Source: Escallonia rubra (taxonomy: Eukaryota; Streptophyta; Magnoliopsida; Escalloniales; Escalloniaceae). From it: DNA of 64,000 nucleotides. The notes below the pieces were generated by a model that was not told the origin of the DNA, did not search any database, and saw only the letters and a program-made list of their open reading frames with translations. A program made the translations under genes and the position numbers. Location of the stretch: contig JAVXUO010003111.1 of assembly GCA_033065855.1 (NCBI GenBank), positions 44,834 through 108,833 of the forward strand, given 5' to 3'. Below are positions 11,950-23,347 of this stretch, one piece after another (positions within the stretch are counted from its first letter, which is position 1; every line of letters begins with the position of its first letter).

Positions 11950-14900
11950 CAGTGGCGAAACCATGATTTCATCCCAGGGGGTGCTAAAAATATATCGAAG
12001 TCAATAAATATTTTTATAAGTAAATAGCACACAAAAACAAAGGGCACTTTTCGATAATACACAAAACATACTAAAAAGCATCTAAAAGGTTTTATTAACT
12101 TTCATGATATCCACTAAAGACTCTTTACAACACAAAAGAAGAGAATACAAAATACACATTTCAGTGTTTTCAAACGAAAGCACTAAATAACTACTCGATG
12201 AAGCGTCGAAGATTGGTAGTGCTTGATAATAGCCTCATTTGCAATAGTTTTGAAGACATTTTTCTCTATGTAACAAACCAAGCTATCATTCATCCATTCG
12301 TCTCACATGCGATTCCGAAGTCGAGTCTTTATTAACTTCATTGCAAAGAAAGCTCTTTCTACAGTAATAGTTGAAACACGTAAAAGTAAGACCAATCTCA
12401 AAAGCAAGAACACCAAAGGATATATCACATTCTTTTTCAATTCAACTAACTTTATAGCAAGTTCACCAATTCCTTTGACTTCATAAAGTTCTTCACATGA
12501 GCGCAGATCCATAATATAAGTCTCGAGCTGACTTTGAAGTACCTTAAGCTCTATCGGCGAAAAGTCATATGGATAAAACTGTGCAAGACGTATCAACTTC
12601 TGCTTATTGAAAGCAGAAAAATCATCACTTGGATCGTGACATGACATACAAATAAGCAACTCCGTGGTTACCTCACTGAAATGATTATTCAACCTTACTG
12701 ATTTGCAAATCAACAACTGTTAAAAAAATATCAACACGATAGTGGTAAAAATTTGTACCTTCTTCAGCATTACGTCTTTGCCTCCCTGGGGCTACAAACC
12801 TCGCACTCATGTCCAATACGTCAATATCGTGTTTTACACAAAATTGTGAGACCTCTTCCAGCAAGTCTTCCAATCCATGATCTCTAAAGTTCTGCAATCG
12901 TTGCTTTGTTCATTGCATTCACAATGTTTTGATCTTTCTTTTGTAATGCTTGTGAAAGTTCATTCGTCATCTCCAAAATATTTGTCATCAAATGCATGTT
13001 GAAGACAAAATCATAAGTTGGCACCGAGTTCAAAAGACCCAATGCTTCACCTCTCTGTTCATTATCTGTAGCATCCTCAACAACCTTATTAAGCACACAT
13101 ATCACTGAAGCAAACATATGACTCAAATTCAATAATGCACCGTAATGTGATCACCAACGGGTCTCTCATACTCTTTTGATGCTAGTTTCTTGATTTAAAC
13201 ATCGACCACTGACGATATCACCACTCTTAAGGTCATGAGCAAGTCTAATGGCTTCACTTTCTTGAATAGCATCTCTTCGCTTGCATGACACTCCCACGGT
13301 GTTTACTACCTTAGCAACCAAATTAAAGAGTAATGAAATTTGAGAATGTTTTTTTTGCAACGGCTACAAGAGTTAGCTGAAGTTGATGAGCAAAGCAATG
13401 AATATAATAAACACTTTCATCCTCCCTCTGAATTAAGGTTTTAAGACCATTGAATTCACCTTACATATTACTTGCTCCATCATAGCCTTGTCCACGAATT
13501 CTTGAAATGCTCAATTCATGCATTGCAAATAAACTGTCAATCGCGTCTTTCAATGATAAGGTAGCGGTACTAGCAACATGGACAATACTAAGAAAACGTT
13601 CAATCACATGTCCTCTTTTGTCCACATATCTCAAGACAACTCCCATTTGTTCTTTGACTGAAATATCACGACACTCGTCAACTAAAATGGAAAATAGTTC
13701 AGTTTTCATGTCCCCAACAATTGTATCTCTTATTTCTCTGGCAATGGCACTAACAATTTCTTTCTGAACTTTTGGTGATGTCAATTTGAGATTCTGAGGA
13801 GCATTCGACAACGCGACTTTTTTCACATTTTCATTGTGATCAGCAAGAAACTCTAACAATTCTAGAAAATTTCCCTGATTTTCAGATTCATCGTGCCCAC
13901 GGAAAGACAAGCATTGACGTAAGAGAAACCGAATAACATCAATTGATGCAGTCAAGCGAGTACGGTATTGAACCCTACTTTCATCTGTTTGCTTGGACAA
14001 AACTACTTCAATACTCTGCTGAGGGTTATCAAAGGCTTGACACTTAGTTAAAGCAAGGTTGTGTACACTACCAACTTCTCCAACATGTTTTTGGAATTTC
14101 TCCTTCTTTCTCCAATCTTTAAAACCATGCCTAACAAAAGTACCACCACCCCCTTGCTCCCCATGAGCACTTCCGAACAAGTAGCAACACAAACAATATG
14201 CTTCATATTTTGTTACTCTATACTCCAACCAACTCGAATAAATGTCAAACCAAGAAGAAACAAATCGACGAGACTGAGTTCCGAATTGTGTAAATGAAAA
14301 TTTGTGGTGATGAGATTGGCAAGGACCTTTCGACCAATACGCTCGTCGAACTTTATCTCGAACATTAGGACCATAATCCAAAATATTCGGACGCAACCCA
14401 GGATCCGTAATAAGCTCGTCAGAGTTGAACTCATCGCTAAATCTGCTTGAATGTCCGGAATGAATATCACGATACACAATGGGAGCCTTGTCCCTTACTG
14501 TTGGAATCGGAGACTGTTGAATAATATCTTGATTTCTACACTCATTCTTATTAGACTGCAATAATTTTTCCACCTTTGCTTTCTTTTGAAAGAACCGTTC
14601 CATTCTGAAAACAAAATATATTTTATTTTAAGTATCAATCCATCAATTATCAATCAAATAACCTAGTTAATTATAAATATTTTATTCTTTTACTTTTCCA
14701 GTCATGCTTTATTATCGCGTTAACCTAATTAACCTAATTTCAACCCACCATTCAACTAAATCACATATCCGACATCTCAATCCAATTGGGTCCCATCCTC
14801 CATCAACCATCTCAATTCTCAAATGCTCAATGCACAATTAACAACCTATAATCAGCAATTAATAATCTCAATTTTCAAATGCACAATTAACACAACCTAA

Positions 14901-15986
14901 AATTATCTATCAAATAATCAATGCTCAAATGGGGTAAAAATTCAATTGGGTCCCATCCTCCATCAACAATCTCAAATCTCAAGTGCTCAATGCACGATTA
15001 ACAGCCATAAAGCATCAATTAATAATCTAAATTATCAAATACACAACTAACAACCTAAAATTATTAATCAAATAATCAATTCTCAATAGCAAAAAAAATT
15101 GTTCAAAATGCACACTGACCTCAGTCCTCAGAAATCAGAACGGCGTCGTTGTCGCAATGTCGCTGACGGTGGGTTCTTCGCCGCCGGTGGAGTGAAGACT
15201 GAAGAAAATCGTTCGTCGGTTGAGGTTTCGTTAGTTCGTCCGGCTCGTAGGCGCGGAACCTTGATGTTTTGAAAGTGTTGTAGTTACAAACATTAGACTA
15301 TTAGAGCTTACAAGTTACAGCCTTTAGTATTCTGTTGATTTTCGACAAGAAGAAAGAAACAGATTACAGATTTACTGAAGTCTTAGAGAGTTAGAGTTAC
15401 TAAGTTAGACTAATTCGAAGTTCGAACCTTAGACGAGGCTAGATCTGGCAGTGGCCGGAGACCGTCAGACCGGAGTTGGTGACTGGTGAGTGGTGAGGCC
15501 GTGACGGTGACCGCCGTCCGTGACCGGTGACTGAGGCCAGATCTGCTTGAATTTCAGGCCCCGTGACCGCCGACTGGTGAGGTTCGTCACTTCGTCTATT
15601 CGTCCGTCGGCTCGTAGATCTAGGCTAGATCTGGCCGGAGTTGGGGTGGGGACTGGGGAGGGCCTTCGGGGCTTCGACAGACGTGAGACGACAGTTTGAC
15701 CGCCGTCCGTGACTCCGTGAGAGTTGAGACCTTGACGGCGTGACCGATGATCGGTGTCCGTGGGCGGTGACTGAGAGAGTAAGAGGCGCCGTGAGTCCGT
15801 GACCACTGACCGGTGAGCGGTGAGAAGTCAACCATCGACGGCGACGACGGGAACTGAGAGAGTGACTGAGTGAGAGCCGAGAGGAGGAGAGAGAGAGAAA
15901 GTCGCGAGTGAAAAAAAAAACTATATTTTTTTCAAAATCTGAGAGGGTGCATTAGCCACCCCTCGTACATATGTAGTTCCGCCCTG
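11950..15986 (-). mobile_element. hAT transposon, 4,037 bp, with perfect 8-bp TSD
   Basis: The exact 8-mer TCTTCGGG flanks the element at 11942-11949 and 15987-15994. The ends are CAGTGGCGAAACCA on the left and, read inwards, CAGGGCGGAACTACA on the right, the usual hAT CAG-GGCGGA type. The transposase reads leftwards (minus strand), so the right end is its 5' end. A GC-rich leader is at about 15130-15900 and AT-rich tandem-like DNA with repeated GGGTCCCATCCTCCATCAAC is at about 14640-15060. The inserted DNA sits inside the retroposon at 11710-16910. Confidence 0.93.
12303..14603 (-). pseudogene. hAT transposase pseudogene, ZMYM1-like (TTF-finger/DUF4371/hAT-dimerisation)
   Basis: The frame from the ATG at 14603 runs 380 codons to a stop at about 13461. 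It starts MERFFQKKAKVEKLL and contains the TTF-type zinc-finger region (SWFDIYSSWLEYRVTKYEAYCL...CYLFG), then the DUF4371-like core with FSILVDECRDIS and IRGQGYDGASNM. The remainder continues in shifted frames: 13166-13360, 12884-13132 and 12303-12897. The last contains the hAT C-terminal dimerisation signature (STITVERAFFAMKLIKTRLR). A full family member is about 750-800 residues. The stop right after GYDGASNM plus later frameshifts make it non-functional. In an intact element this protein would cut and rejoin the hAT ends. Confidence 0.88.
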
Positions 15987-16910
15987 TCTTCGGGGACTGG
16001 TCGTGATGGGTAAGTGGTTAGGTTAGGATGCTAAGGTTGGTTTGGGTTGAAATCTGCTGGTCGTTCGTGGTGGGGTTACCTGGTGGGTTATGGGCCTGGT
16101 GGCCGGAAAAGGGCTTGTGAGGCCGGGGCCGCGAGTTTGGCGGTGATTGAATGAGTTTGTGGATGAGATTTTTCCTTCTAGGGTTGTATCCCCCCTTCAC
16201 CCTCTAGTTGGTTCCCCTTCCTCCTGTTCACAGAAAGGTTGGCGGGCCTGTTTTGCCTATTGGTTTTAGCTGCGGCGCTACGTTTGAGATGGGTGTTTCT
16301 GGTCGTGATGGCTCAGAACGTGATCTGGTAGAGGGTCTTGGGGTTGTGGTGGTGATTGAGGTGCAGCCTGTGGAATGCTCCAGAGGTGCGGACGTTTTTC
16401 CCCATCTAAACCCAGTGGTTGAATTGTGACTGGTGGGAGGAGCCGATACGGCAATAGGTGGCTGCTACTGTCCAACGGCTGCGACACAGACGAAACTGAG
16501 GACTTGCTGATCTGCAGCCGATGGCACCGCTCCGTGCGGTGGTGCATGGGGGTTTGTGCCCTAGGGACACGTGTCCTGATGTTACCTAGTGTTCGACACA
16601 TGTCCATGAGCTGGTCGAGGGCACTGGGCAGGTGTCGGCAGAGAGTTCTAAGCAGATTTTTTTATTAGTTTTTTATGCTTGATCCTATTACCAAAAAAAA
16701 AAAAAAATGGGCTTGTTCTATATTATTTCAGTGCTTGTTTTAGTATTTTAATGCTTGTTTTGTTGTTGTTATTGTCGACTTTTAATTTATTGTAATTCTT
16801 ATCAGATAGGAATATCATCCGAGAGCTATCTTTTAATATCAATGGTAAGGTTCTTACCTCTTTTTAAAAAAAAGAAAAGAAAAAGAAAACAGATGTACTA
16901 GAATTTAGAC

Positions 16911-17200
16911 AATGGTATGCTATCAAGTGTGTAGTGAAATACCTTAGGGGGACTTATGGTTTATGGTTGGATATACATATCCGGTTGTTTTCCAGGGGCG
17001 TAGTGATGCCAACTACATAGAGAACTCTTTGTTGGGTGATTCTTATCCACCATGGGCTTTGATTTCACCTTAGGCAATGCGGGTTGGAAGTCTAAAACAA
17101 ATTATGACGCTCCACTATGAAGGCAGTACATGTAGTTATAGATTAGCCTTGGCCAATGAGGAAGCACGTTGGCTACGGTGATTTATTGTAAACACTAGTC
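16911..17200 (+). pseudogene. decayed Copia remnant, second part (RNase H side)
   Basis: The frame WYAIKCVVKYLRGTYGLWL (about 16914-16970) is the Copia segment just after the reverse transcriptase, and it continues the piece ending at 11709 (SQESLR then QWYAIK). Further on GNAGWKSKTNYDAPL and ALANEEARWLR are recognisable as the start of the RNase H region. No LTR or integrase was found. Confidence 0.8.
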
Positions 17201-17989
17201 CGAAATTAAAGCATGGACATGGTCTTATTACTAGCCATCTACTTGAGAAACTTTGAACAGCAAAATAAAGCCTATTGCACGATCTATATTCTCACGATTA
17301 TTTCATCAAAGATAGTCAAATTTATATTTAAATGGATGAACTTCCTTTTAACAAAATAAATTAATCCTTGTGGTGAAATATGTACAAGCGTTGTCAATAT
17401 GTATAAGCTAATTTTGATTTGGTAGCCATATAGAAGAACAAATATTGAAAGTTTATTAGCGCGCACACACAGACACACACAAATGTAGACTCCACTAAAA
17501 AAATATGCAGAGAATATATTGCGATCAATTCGTCATTTCATGAGACAATTTTAATTGTTGCTATAAGTTTATTTTAAAAATAATTTGTATATTTCAACGA
17601 CAGATCCATAACGTTAACTACATGTTAGTTTAATTTTGAGAGAGAATTTTTTGGTTTATATTTTTCTTATACCATATAGTTTATAAAAGTTATTCATATG
17701 CCAAGTTTAAATAACGATGAGGTGACACTTTTAGAAGCAAATAGTAAGTATCAATATGTTGTTGCATGAGGCAATTATATAAGGTTTAAAAATTACAACC
17801 CACATGACTAAATATGATAGCTCAAAACCTCGTACTGACCTAATAGTTGAACAAACTTTAACAAGTTATTTAATAAACAAGCTTATTAAGTTAGATTTAT
17901 CCTTAAAACCTCGTACTAAGCAATTCTATTTTCTAGATATTTGTTTTTCTATTTTTAGAAAAGAGATTGTCTTTAGTTAAAGCGAAGTC
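17201..17989. other. AT-rich intergenic DNA
   Basis: No gene or bounded repeat was recognised in about 790 bp; a CA-rich patch lies at 17460-17480. Confidence 0.5.
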
Positions 17990-17997
17990 ACAATATG

Positions 17998-18931
17998 TAG
18001 GGATTGCAATTGGACTCGTACTCGGCCGATATCCGCCCCGCTCCTATTGGAGCAGATTTTTTTTTGCTATAACCTGGTCATGTATTTACTTCCACTACCC
18101 GCAGCTGATATGGGACGGGTATGGTTTTAAGTGTATTTGTCCTATTACCCGACCTGTCCTGCTTTGCTTTATATCCCAATCAAGATTGAATTTCAACCGT
18201 CGATATCTCTATCTATATAAATTCTAGAAAACCATAATCCCATTCATCTGACGCCCCATTCTCTTCTTCTCCTAAAGTCGTCGCACCCCAACCATGTCTG
18301 GATCAACACATAGGAAGAGCCAACAAAATTGACCGACAATGCTCCAATGAAGAGAATCTCGGATGCGAAAAGAAAGCCACTGCCTGAATTATCTCTACCA
18401 GAGGTTTGCAAGATCAAAATCATCAAATCCAGTCGTCTTCTGCCGTCTGGTCGCTATTCTATCCATTAGCCTTCCGCCACAGCCCCAACCATGTCCCTGA
18501 GACTAGGCTCTCAGTGTAAATGTAGTCTCATGCTAATGAGATGAAGCTCTCGAGAAGAAACTCTGTAAACAGATCTGTGTGTCGAAGACTGGACCACCAC
18601 TATACATCAACGACCGTCGTTGATCACCGGTCCATCCATTAGCGGCTCCCCTTTCGGTCGCCGCGGTCAAAGATACATCACTGCTTTATTTTTCTGATTT
18701 TTCATTTTCAATTTTCAAAATTCCAAATCGAAATCTACAATGGTAGTACCTATCAAATTGATTCAGGGTCAGATTACCAAATAGCCCATCGGAATGGGGA
18801 TGGTATCATCACCTCCAAACCCAATGACGGGGTGCGGCGTGGCGTGGCGGGGTGGAGTGGAGTCACATGTTTGGTGTGGCAGGGCAGGTGCGGATCTTAT
18901 AAAACCCGCAGCCTGCCCCGTTGCCATCCCT
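17998..18931. mobile_element. hAT-like non-autonomous element, 0.93 kb
   Basis: The left end TAGGGATTGCAA mirrors the right end (TTGCCATCCCT read inwards as AGGGATGGCAA). Flanks are ACAATATG (17990-17997) and ATAATATG (18932-18939), an 8-bp duplication with one mismatch. Subterminal DNA is rich in GCGGG/CCCGC blocks, typical of the TAGGGATGGCAA class of plant hAT derivatives. The middle (about 18240-18700) is a GC-richer segment with no coding signal. Confidence 0.7.
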
Positions 18932-19154
18932 ATAATATGCTGGAATATTGCTAAGGAAGTATTTAAAATACTTAAGAATTTAGACACTAAAAACATTAGA
19001 ACACCGTAGAAAAAAATTGTTTAAAATTCTCCCAACATAAAATAATTTCATTTACCTCATTCTTTATCCACTATAATATAATATGTCAATACCTTTTCTT
19101 ATGTTAGATTTACGAGAGTCCCCGTTTTTTCCACCTTACATACATGCTTGTCCA

Positions 19155-19560
19155 CACTTAAGAGTTGTTTGGGATTGATTCTCAAAGTAGAATTTAATTA
19201 AATCTAAATCAGTTTCTAAAATCAGCTTTTAATCCATTTTAAGCATAATAGATTAAAAGTTATTGAATGTGTTTAGATAAAAGGGATTAAAGTAGGTGTA
19301 GTGTGGCAAAATTATCATATAATGTATCTAAATTAAAAGGGAGCATTTAATGTCTGTGTATATGTGAGAATATTTTGGTAATTCTTTTGGTCAAACTTGA
19401 TTCTCCAAAACTGATTAAATCATAATTCAAGAAAAATGAGAATTTTGAATTTAATCAATTTTGAGCACATTAGAGCAGATTTAATCAGTTTGTTTATATA
19501 TTTGTTTTTGCTAAACACTCAAAAAGGTTTGACCATTCTAGAATCAATCCAAAACACTTT
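19155..19560. mobile_element. MITE-like element
   Basis: The left end contains TTTGGGATTGATTCT and the right end its complement (AGAATCAATCCAAAACA), so the two form short imperfect inverted repeats about 400 bp apart. The interior is AT-rich with repeated TTTAATC/GATTAAA words. No clear target duplication could be read. Confidence 0.5.
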
Positions 19561-21010
19561 CTTATTTTGTAACTAAGAAGTAAAATGGCAATATATGGTT
19601 TAAAAATAAACTTTCTTTATACTTGTTTTCAAATATCGTAAGGTTTAAATTCTTCTGAATAGGATATTACAAAAAATTAGAGTAAGCAAATCGTTGATAA
19701 AAAAATTTAACCAGTATGTTTATTAAGTTAGATTTATTTTTGAATGTACCAAGGTTATCAATCGCGTATGTATCTAGCTAGCTTAACCATAGTATAGCTA
19801 ACTTACTTTTGTTTTATTCGTAATTTTATTTTTATGCATGTGTGTCTAATGTTTATATTCAGCAATATGCCAACAAAAAAAAGTAAAATATACATATAGC
19901 CCTTTAAAATGGTTAAAATTGAATTATTAGTGAAATAAGGACACAAAGAAGAAAAGATTGGTTCATATTTTCTTTTGAATAAAATCAATTTAATTCAATT
20001 TATGCTTTCTCTACTTTTATACAGAACCTTTATGCATTCAAAAATTTAGATGTATGGTAGTGTTCATCGATCTCTACACCCACGTGTGCTTATCTATGCT
20101 TCACATCTTAGCTCAAGGCTTAAAGATACAAATTCTTTGCTATTGCCCTTTTTGACGACAAAGCACAATGTATAAAGAGAACTTTCTAGATTTGTTTTCA
20201 AATGTTAAATGGATTTAATTCTATGTGATATCTTAAAAAGAATTACAGAATTTATTCTTCTATTTAAAATCTCATATGTGGTTTTTTCGTTTTTAGATAT
20301 ATATATGTAGCATTTATCTATATATTATCTAGGATTGCATATTGGATTAATTGTTTTGAAATGTTAACAAATGCTAAAATTAAGGACCTTATCAAGAAAA
20401 AGTTTGTCTATACTTTGTATACCATAAGTTAAATCTCTTAGGTAATTTTTCTTTTGTAGATAATAATTTCATGCTAGAGATTTTTTTTTAACATATAATA
20501 GTTCAAATAAAGTCCTAATAGTTTGCCGTATTGGTTAGATACAAATTTAAAATGTTTTAAATTGGTTTTTGAATTGCATAAGACTTACTGATTCAGACGT
20601 TTACTATCCTTGCAAATTCAATTAATTGCAAAATTAAGAACCCCAACCAATTTTTTTTGGTGATCTTTAGTGACACCAACATGTTTAGTATGTGATTTTA
20701 TAGATCTTATATTACATTGAAAACATAATGTGATGATGTGTCACACAAAGAAATTATTATTATATTTCTCACTTTGGTTCTACTATCGCCCAGGATACCA
20801 AGCTTAATACGAGTCGGTTAATAAAACATATTATCAAGCTCTAAAAATTCTATTGATGCATACCACATCACATGAAACAAAAAAGAATAACATCTTATAA
20901 AAATATACCTACTATCGCTAGAACCAAAGTTCTTGGTAAGGGGGATTTTACCTATAGAAAGCTTGTTTTGAGTTACAAAGAATAAGATGAGTGCCTAACT
21001 CCTTGACGAC
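19561..21010. other. AT-rich intergenic DNA
   Basis: About 1.45 kb of AT-rich sequence in which I see no gene, terminal repeats or tandem array. Confidence 0.5.
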
Positions 21011-21012
21011 TA

Positions 21013-21555
21013 ATTACACCACAAGAAAATAGGCCAATAATGACAACCTTTCTAGTGACAAGACAAAAGTTATCACTATTGACCATCTTTTGTGATAAGA
21101 ACCAAAGTAGTCACTATTTGTTTGCAACGGTCCAGTATGATTGGTGGGAATAATTTTGGATGGGCTATAGTAAAAGGGTGGACAATGTCGTCAATATATT
21201 CTAACTATCAAGAGTGAGGAAACGACATTTTGTCACAAGTTGACTACAAGAAAATAGGTAGAACTGTTGCAGTGACAATTCAAAGCTTTTCACTATTGAC
21301 TATCTTTGGTGCCAATGTCTAAAGTTGTCACTCTTGTATGGCTTAAGCACTTATTTAGCAATAAAAAATTTATTGTTGCCTATTTTGTCACTCATTATGG
21401 TCGCAGTGCTAAAGTTTTTATAACATAAGTAGTGATGACATAAAACACATCACGATCTCCTTTACCTTGTGTGAACAACATATGCAGTTAATAGGTGTAT
21501 ACATTTAGTGACGACTATAGTCTATCTCAACTACCATTTTTTTTTCTGTGTAATT
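21013..21555. mobile_element. possible CACTA-type remnant
   Basis: ACACCACAAGAAAATAGGCC at about 21014 and GACTACAAGAAAATAGGTAG at about 21241 resemble the CACTACAAGAAAA terminus of plant CACTA elements. A pyrimidine-rich complementary-looking end (TTTTTTTCTGTGTAA) lies at about 21540-21553. The interior has repeated 'GTGACA-TTGTCACTATTGAC' words, reminiscent of subterminal repeats. No transposase and no clear 3-bp duplication. Confidence 0.35.
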
Positions 21556-21729
21556 TCTACCAATCATAGTTTCATACTTATTTTGTGACCAAAGAGAAAA
21601 TCTTATGGAATAATTCAGTTATTGATAAGCCGGAGGCCAAAATTACTTTAGCCGAGAACAAATTTTTTTTAGAAGTTTAAATTTGCCCTGATTATCCCTA
21701 CATCTAATAAGACTGTACAAACGTGATAC

Positions 21730-22130
21730 CTTAGAATGTGTTTCGAACCATGAAATTGATGGAATTTCATTTTAAATACTCAAATTTTGTTGTTTGGAAC
21801 ATTAGAGAAAGGAATTGGAATTGAATTTCATGAGATTTGGCTGGATTTGTTTCTACAGTGTGAAATCCGATGAAAACATGTCGAACTTCGTGAGATTTGG
21901 ATTTACTCCAAACAGACTCTTAGTGCTCTTTCTTATCTTTTAGAGTGTGTTTGGATATGAGATTTTGAAATATTGGGTATTTCTAAATGACCTCATTTCG
22001 AAATCCCCTTATTTCCAAATCCATCATTTTAAAATATCTTGTTTGGACATTTTTTACTACTTTGTGAATTTTAAGTGAGTATTTACAAATTCTTTGTTTG
22101 GATGAGTACTAATGGATTCAAGACTTCGCT
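21730..22130. mobile_element. one or two small MITE-like pieces
   Basis: TTAGAATGTGTTTCGAACC (about 21731) pairs imperfectly with the complement of CCAAACAGACTCTTA (about 21908-21922), and a second TTAGAGTGTGTTTGGA begins at 21941. These short GTGTTTGGA-type ends are common in plant MITEs. Boundaries are uncertain. Confidence 0.35.
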
Positions 22131-22590
22131 GAAATTACAAACATCAATTAAAGAAGACAAAAGGTGGACAAGGCTTATAGTTAAGCTTTAATTCGAGATC
22201 AATGGTGTTTGAAGGCATTCCCTAGTATGGTCATATTTCTCAATTCAAGTCAGGAGGGCTAAACCAGTTTGTGGAAGAGCTGTTCCCCAAGTCAACACCT
22301 CTATATATGTGTTTCCACTATCATTGCGAAAGTGGACAGATAGGGAGGGCCATTCCGCCCTTAAACGAAGAACAAGCCATCTCGAACCCGCGTCTTCTAC
22401 TTGGCAAAGAGAAATTTTACCAGGAAAGGCCTAATTCCACTTGCCTTGCCTGCCCGCCTCAGATCAAGCAAGTGTTTTACCGTTGTTTTTGGTCTGGACT
22501 TTCTTTCAATTGAAAATAATACAGTCTTTTCAGTTTTCAAGAAAGCCTTCGCAGTCTTTTGTTGGTGTTAGTTCGTTATTATGTGAAGAT

Positions 22591-23001
22591 ATGGCATATG
22601 CACTTCTTTCTACTCTTATAAGGCCAATCCTGGGGGGCTTCGAGACTGAAGGCAATTCTCTCAAGAGCACTTTAAGTACGATCCAAGCCGTGCTTCAAGA
22701 TACAGAGGCTAAACGAAGGGATAGCGAGGCTGTTAAGAAATTGGCTGAGAAAGCTCAAGATCCACCACCAATCAACACTTCGTCAACCACCATCGTCTTC
22801 TACCACGGCCATAACCACTTACCAATCACCAATTCAATTAGCCATCAACAAGGAAATAGCCCCACGACTATCCTTTACCACCGGCCGTCGAACAGCCTCT
22901 CACGACCACAAATCCACCATCGTCAACCAAAACCCTTCACTATTTTCAATTACCCACCAACACCCATTAAAAACCCATCATCGTCTTCTACTCACGAATA
23001 G
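22591..23001 (+). pseudogene. truncated CC-NBS-LRR N-terminus (Rx_N-like)
   Basis: Starting at the ATG at 22591, the first about 55 codons match the N-terminal coiled-coil of RGA-type resistance proteins: MAYALLSTLIRPILGG, then SLKSTLSTIQAVLQDTEAK and AVKKLAEKAQD. Compared with the family, a block between the two parts is missing. After about 22755 the frame continues as unrelated Pro/Thr/Asn-rich sequence to a stop at 23001. There is no P-loop, NB-ARC or LRR sequence. This is a gene fragment cut off by later insertions, not a working immune receptor. Confidence 0.75.
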
Positions 23002-23049
23002 CGAAGGCAATGGTTTTTGAATTGGCCGATTGCGTAGAAGCCCGACCAA

Positions 23050-23347
23050 TTTGCGTTGAAGAATGATCACGACAAAAAAATGTAAGGACATTCACATAAT
23101 GAATAGCTCCTAGCACTTGGAATAGGTCTTCGGGGTGGGTCTGGATGGGTATCTGGACCTTGCTGAGTAGTTTGATAAGGGCTTGTCAGTGGGAGTATGA
23201 GGCGGATAACAACCCCAAATGGAGATATTCGTTTAGGTTTTCTTCAATGGTCTCAACACTAAATCATCTGGGGGGGTCTTGACAATGAGTTGTATGTGGC
23301 TGGTTGGGGAACATATTAGTATACTCGGCCTAATCTGGTTAGATGGG
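23050..23347 (-). pseudogene. probable continuation of a minus-strand Gypsy internal region
   Basis: This 300-bp stretch lies between the NBS fragment and an LTR. Read on the minus strand it is Pro/Ser-rich, and it would follow the gag frame of 26687-27040 if the LTR at 23348-26681 were removed. I could not identify a domain. Assignment rests on position. Confidence 0.35.

Larger units (their letters stand above)
11710..16910 (+). mobile_element. A-tailed retroposon (LINE/SINE-like), interrupted by an hAT element
   Basis: The insertion splits the Copia frame between 11709 and 16911. The left flank is AGAATCACTTAGAC and the right flank ends AGAATTTAGAC, consistent with a target duplication that later lost three bases. 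The right end is A-rich (about 16865-16890), so the insert reads on the plus strand. Without the hAT element and its duplicate site it is about 1.15 kb. It starts with a GC-rich leader (CCGCCGCCACCGCCGG) and carries an unassigned frame at 16208-16429. No reverse transcriptase is visible, so it is either a 5'-truncated LINE or a non-autonomous retroposon. Confidence 0.5.

Noticed and set aside
21013-21555. Confident CACTA element call
   Set aside because: CACAAGAAAATAGG words suggest it, but the right end is a poor match and no 3-bp duplication could be read. It is kept only as a low-confidence feature.
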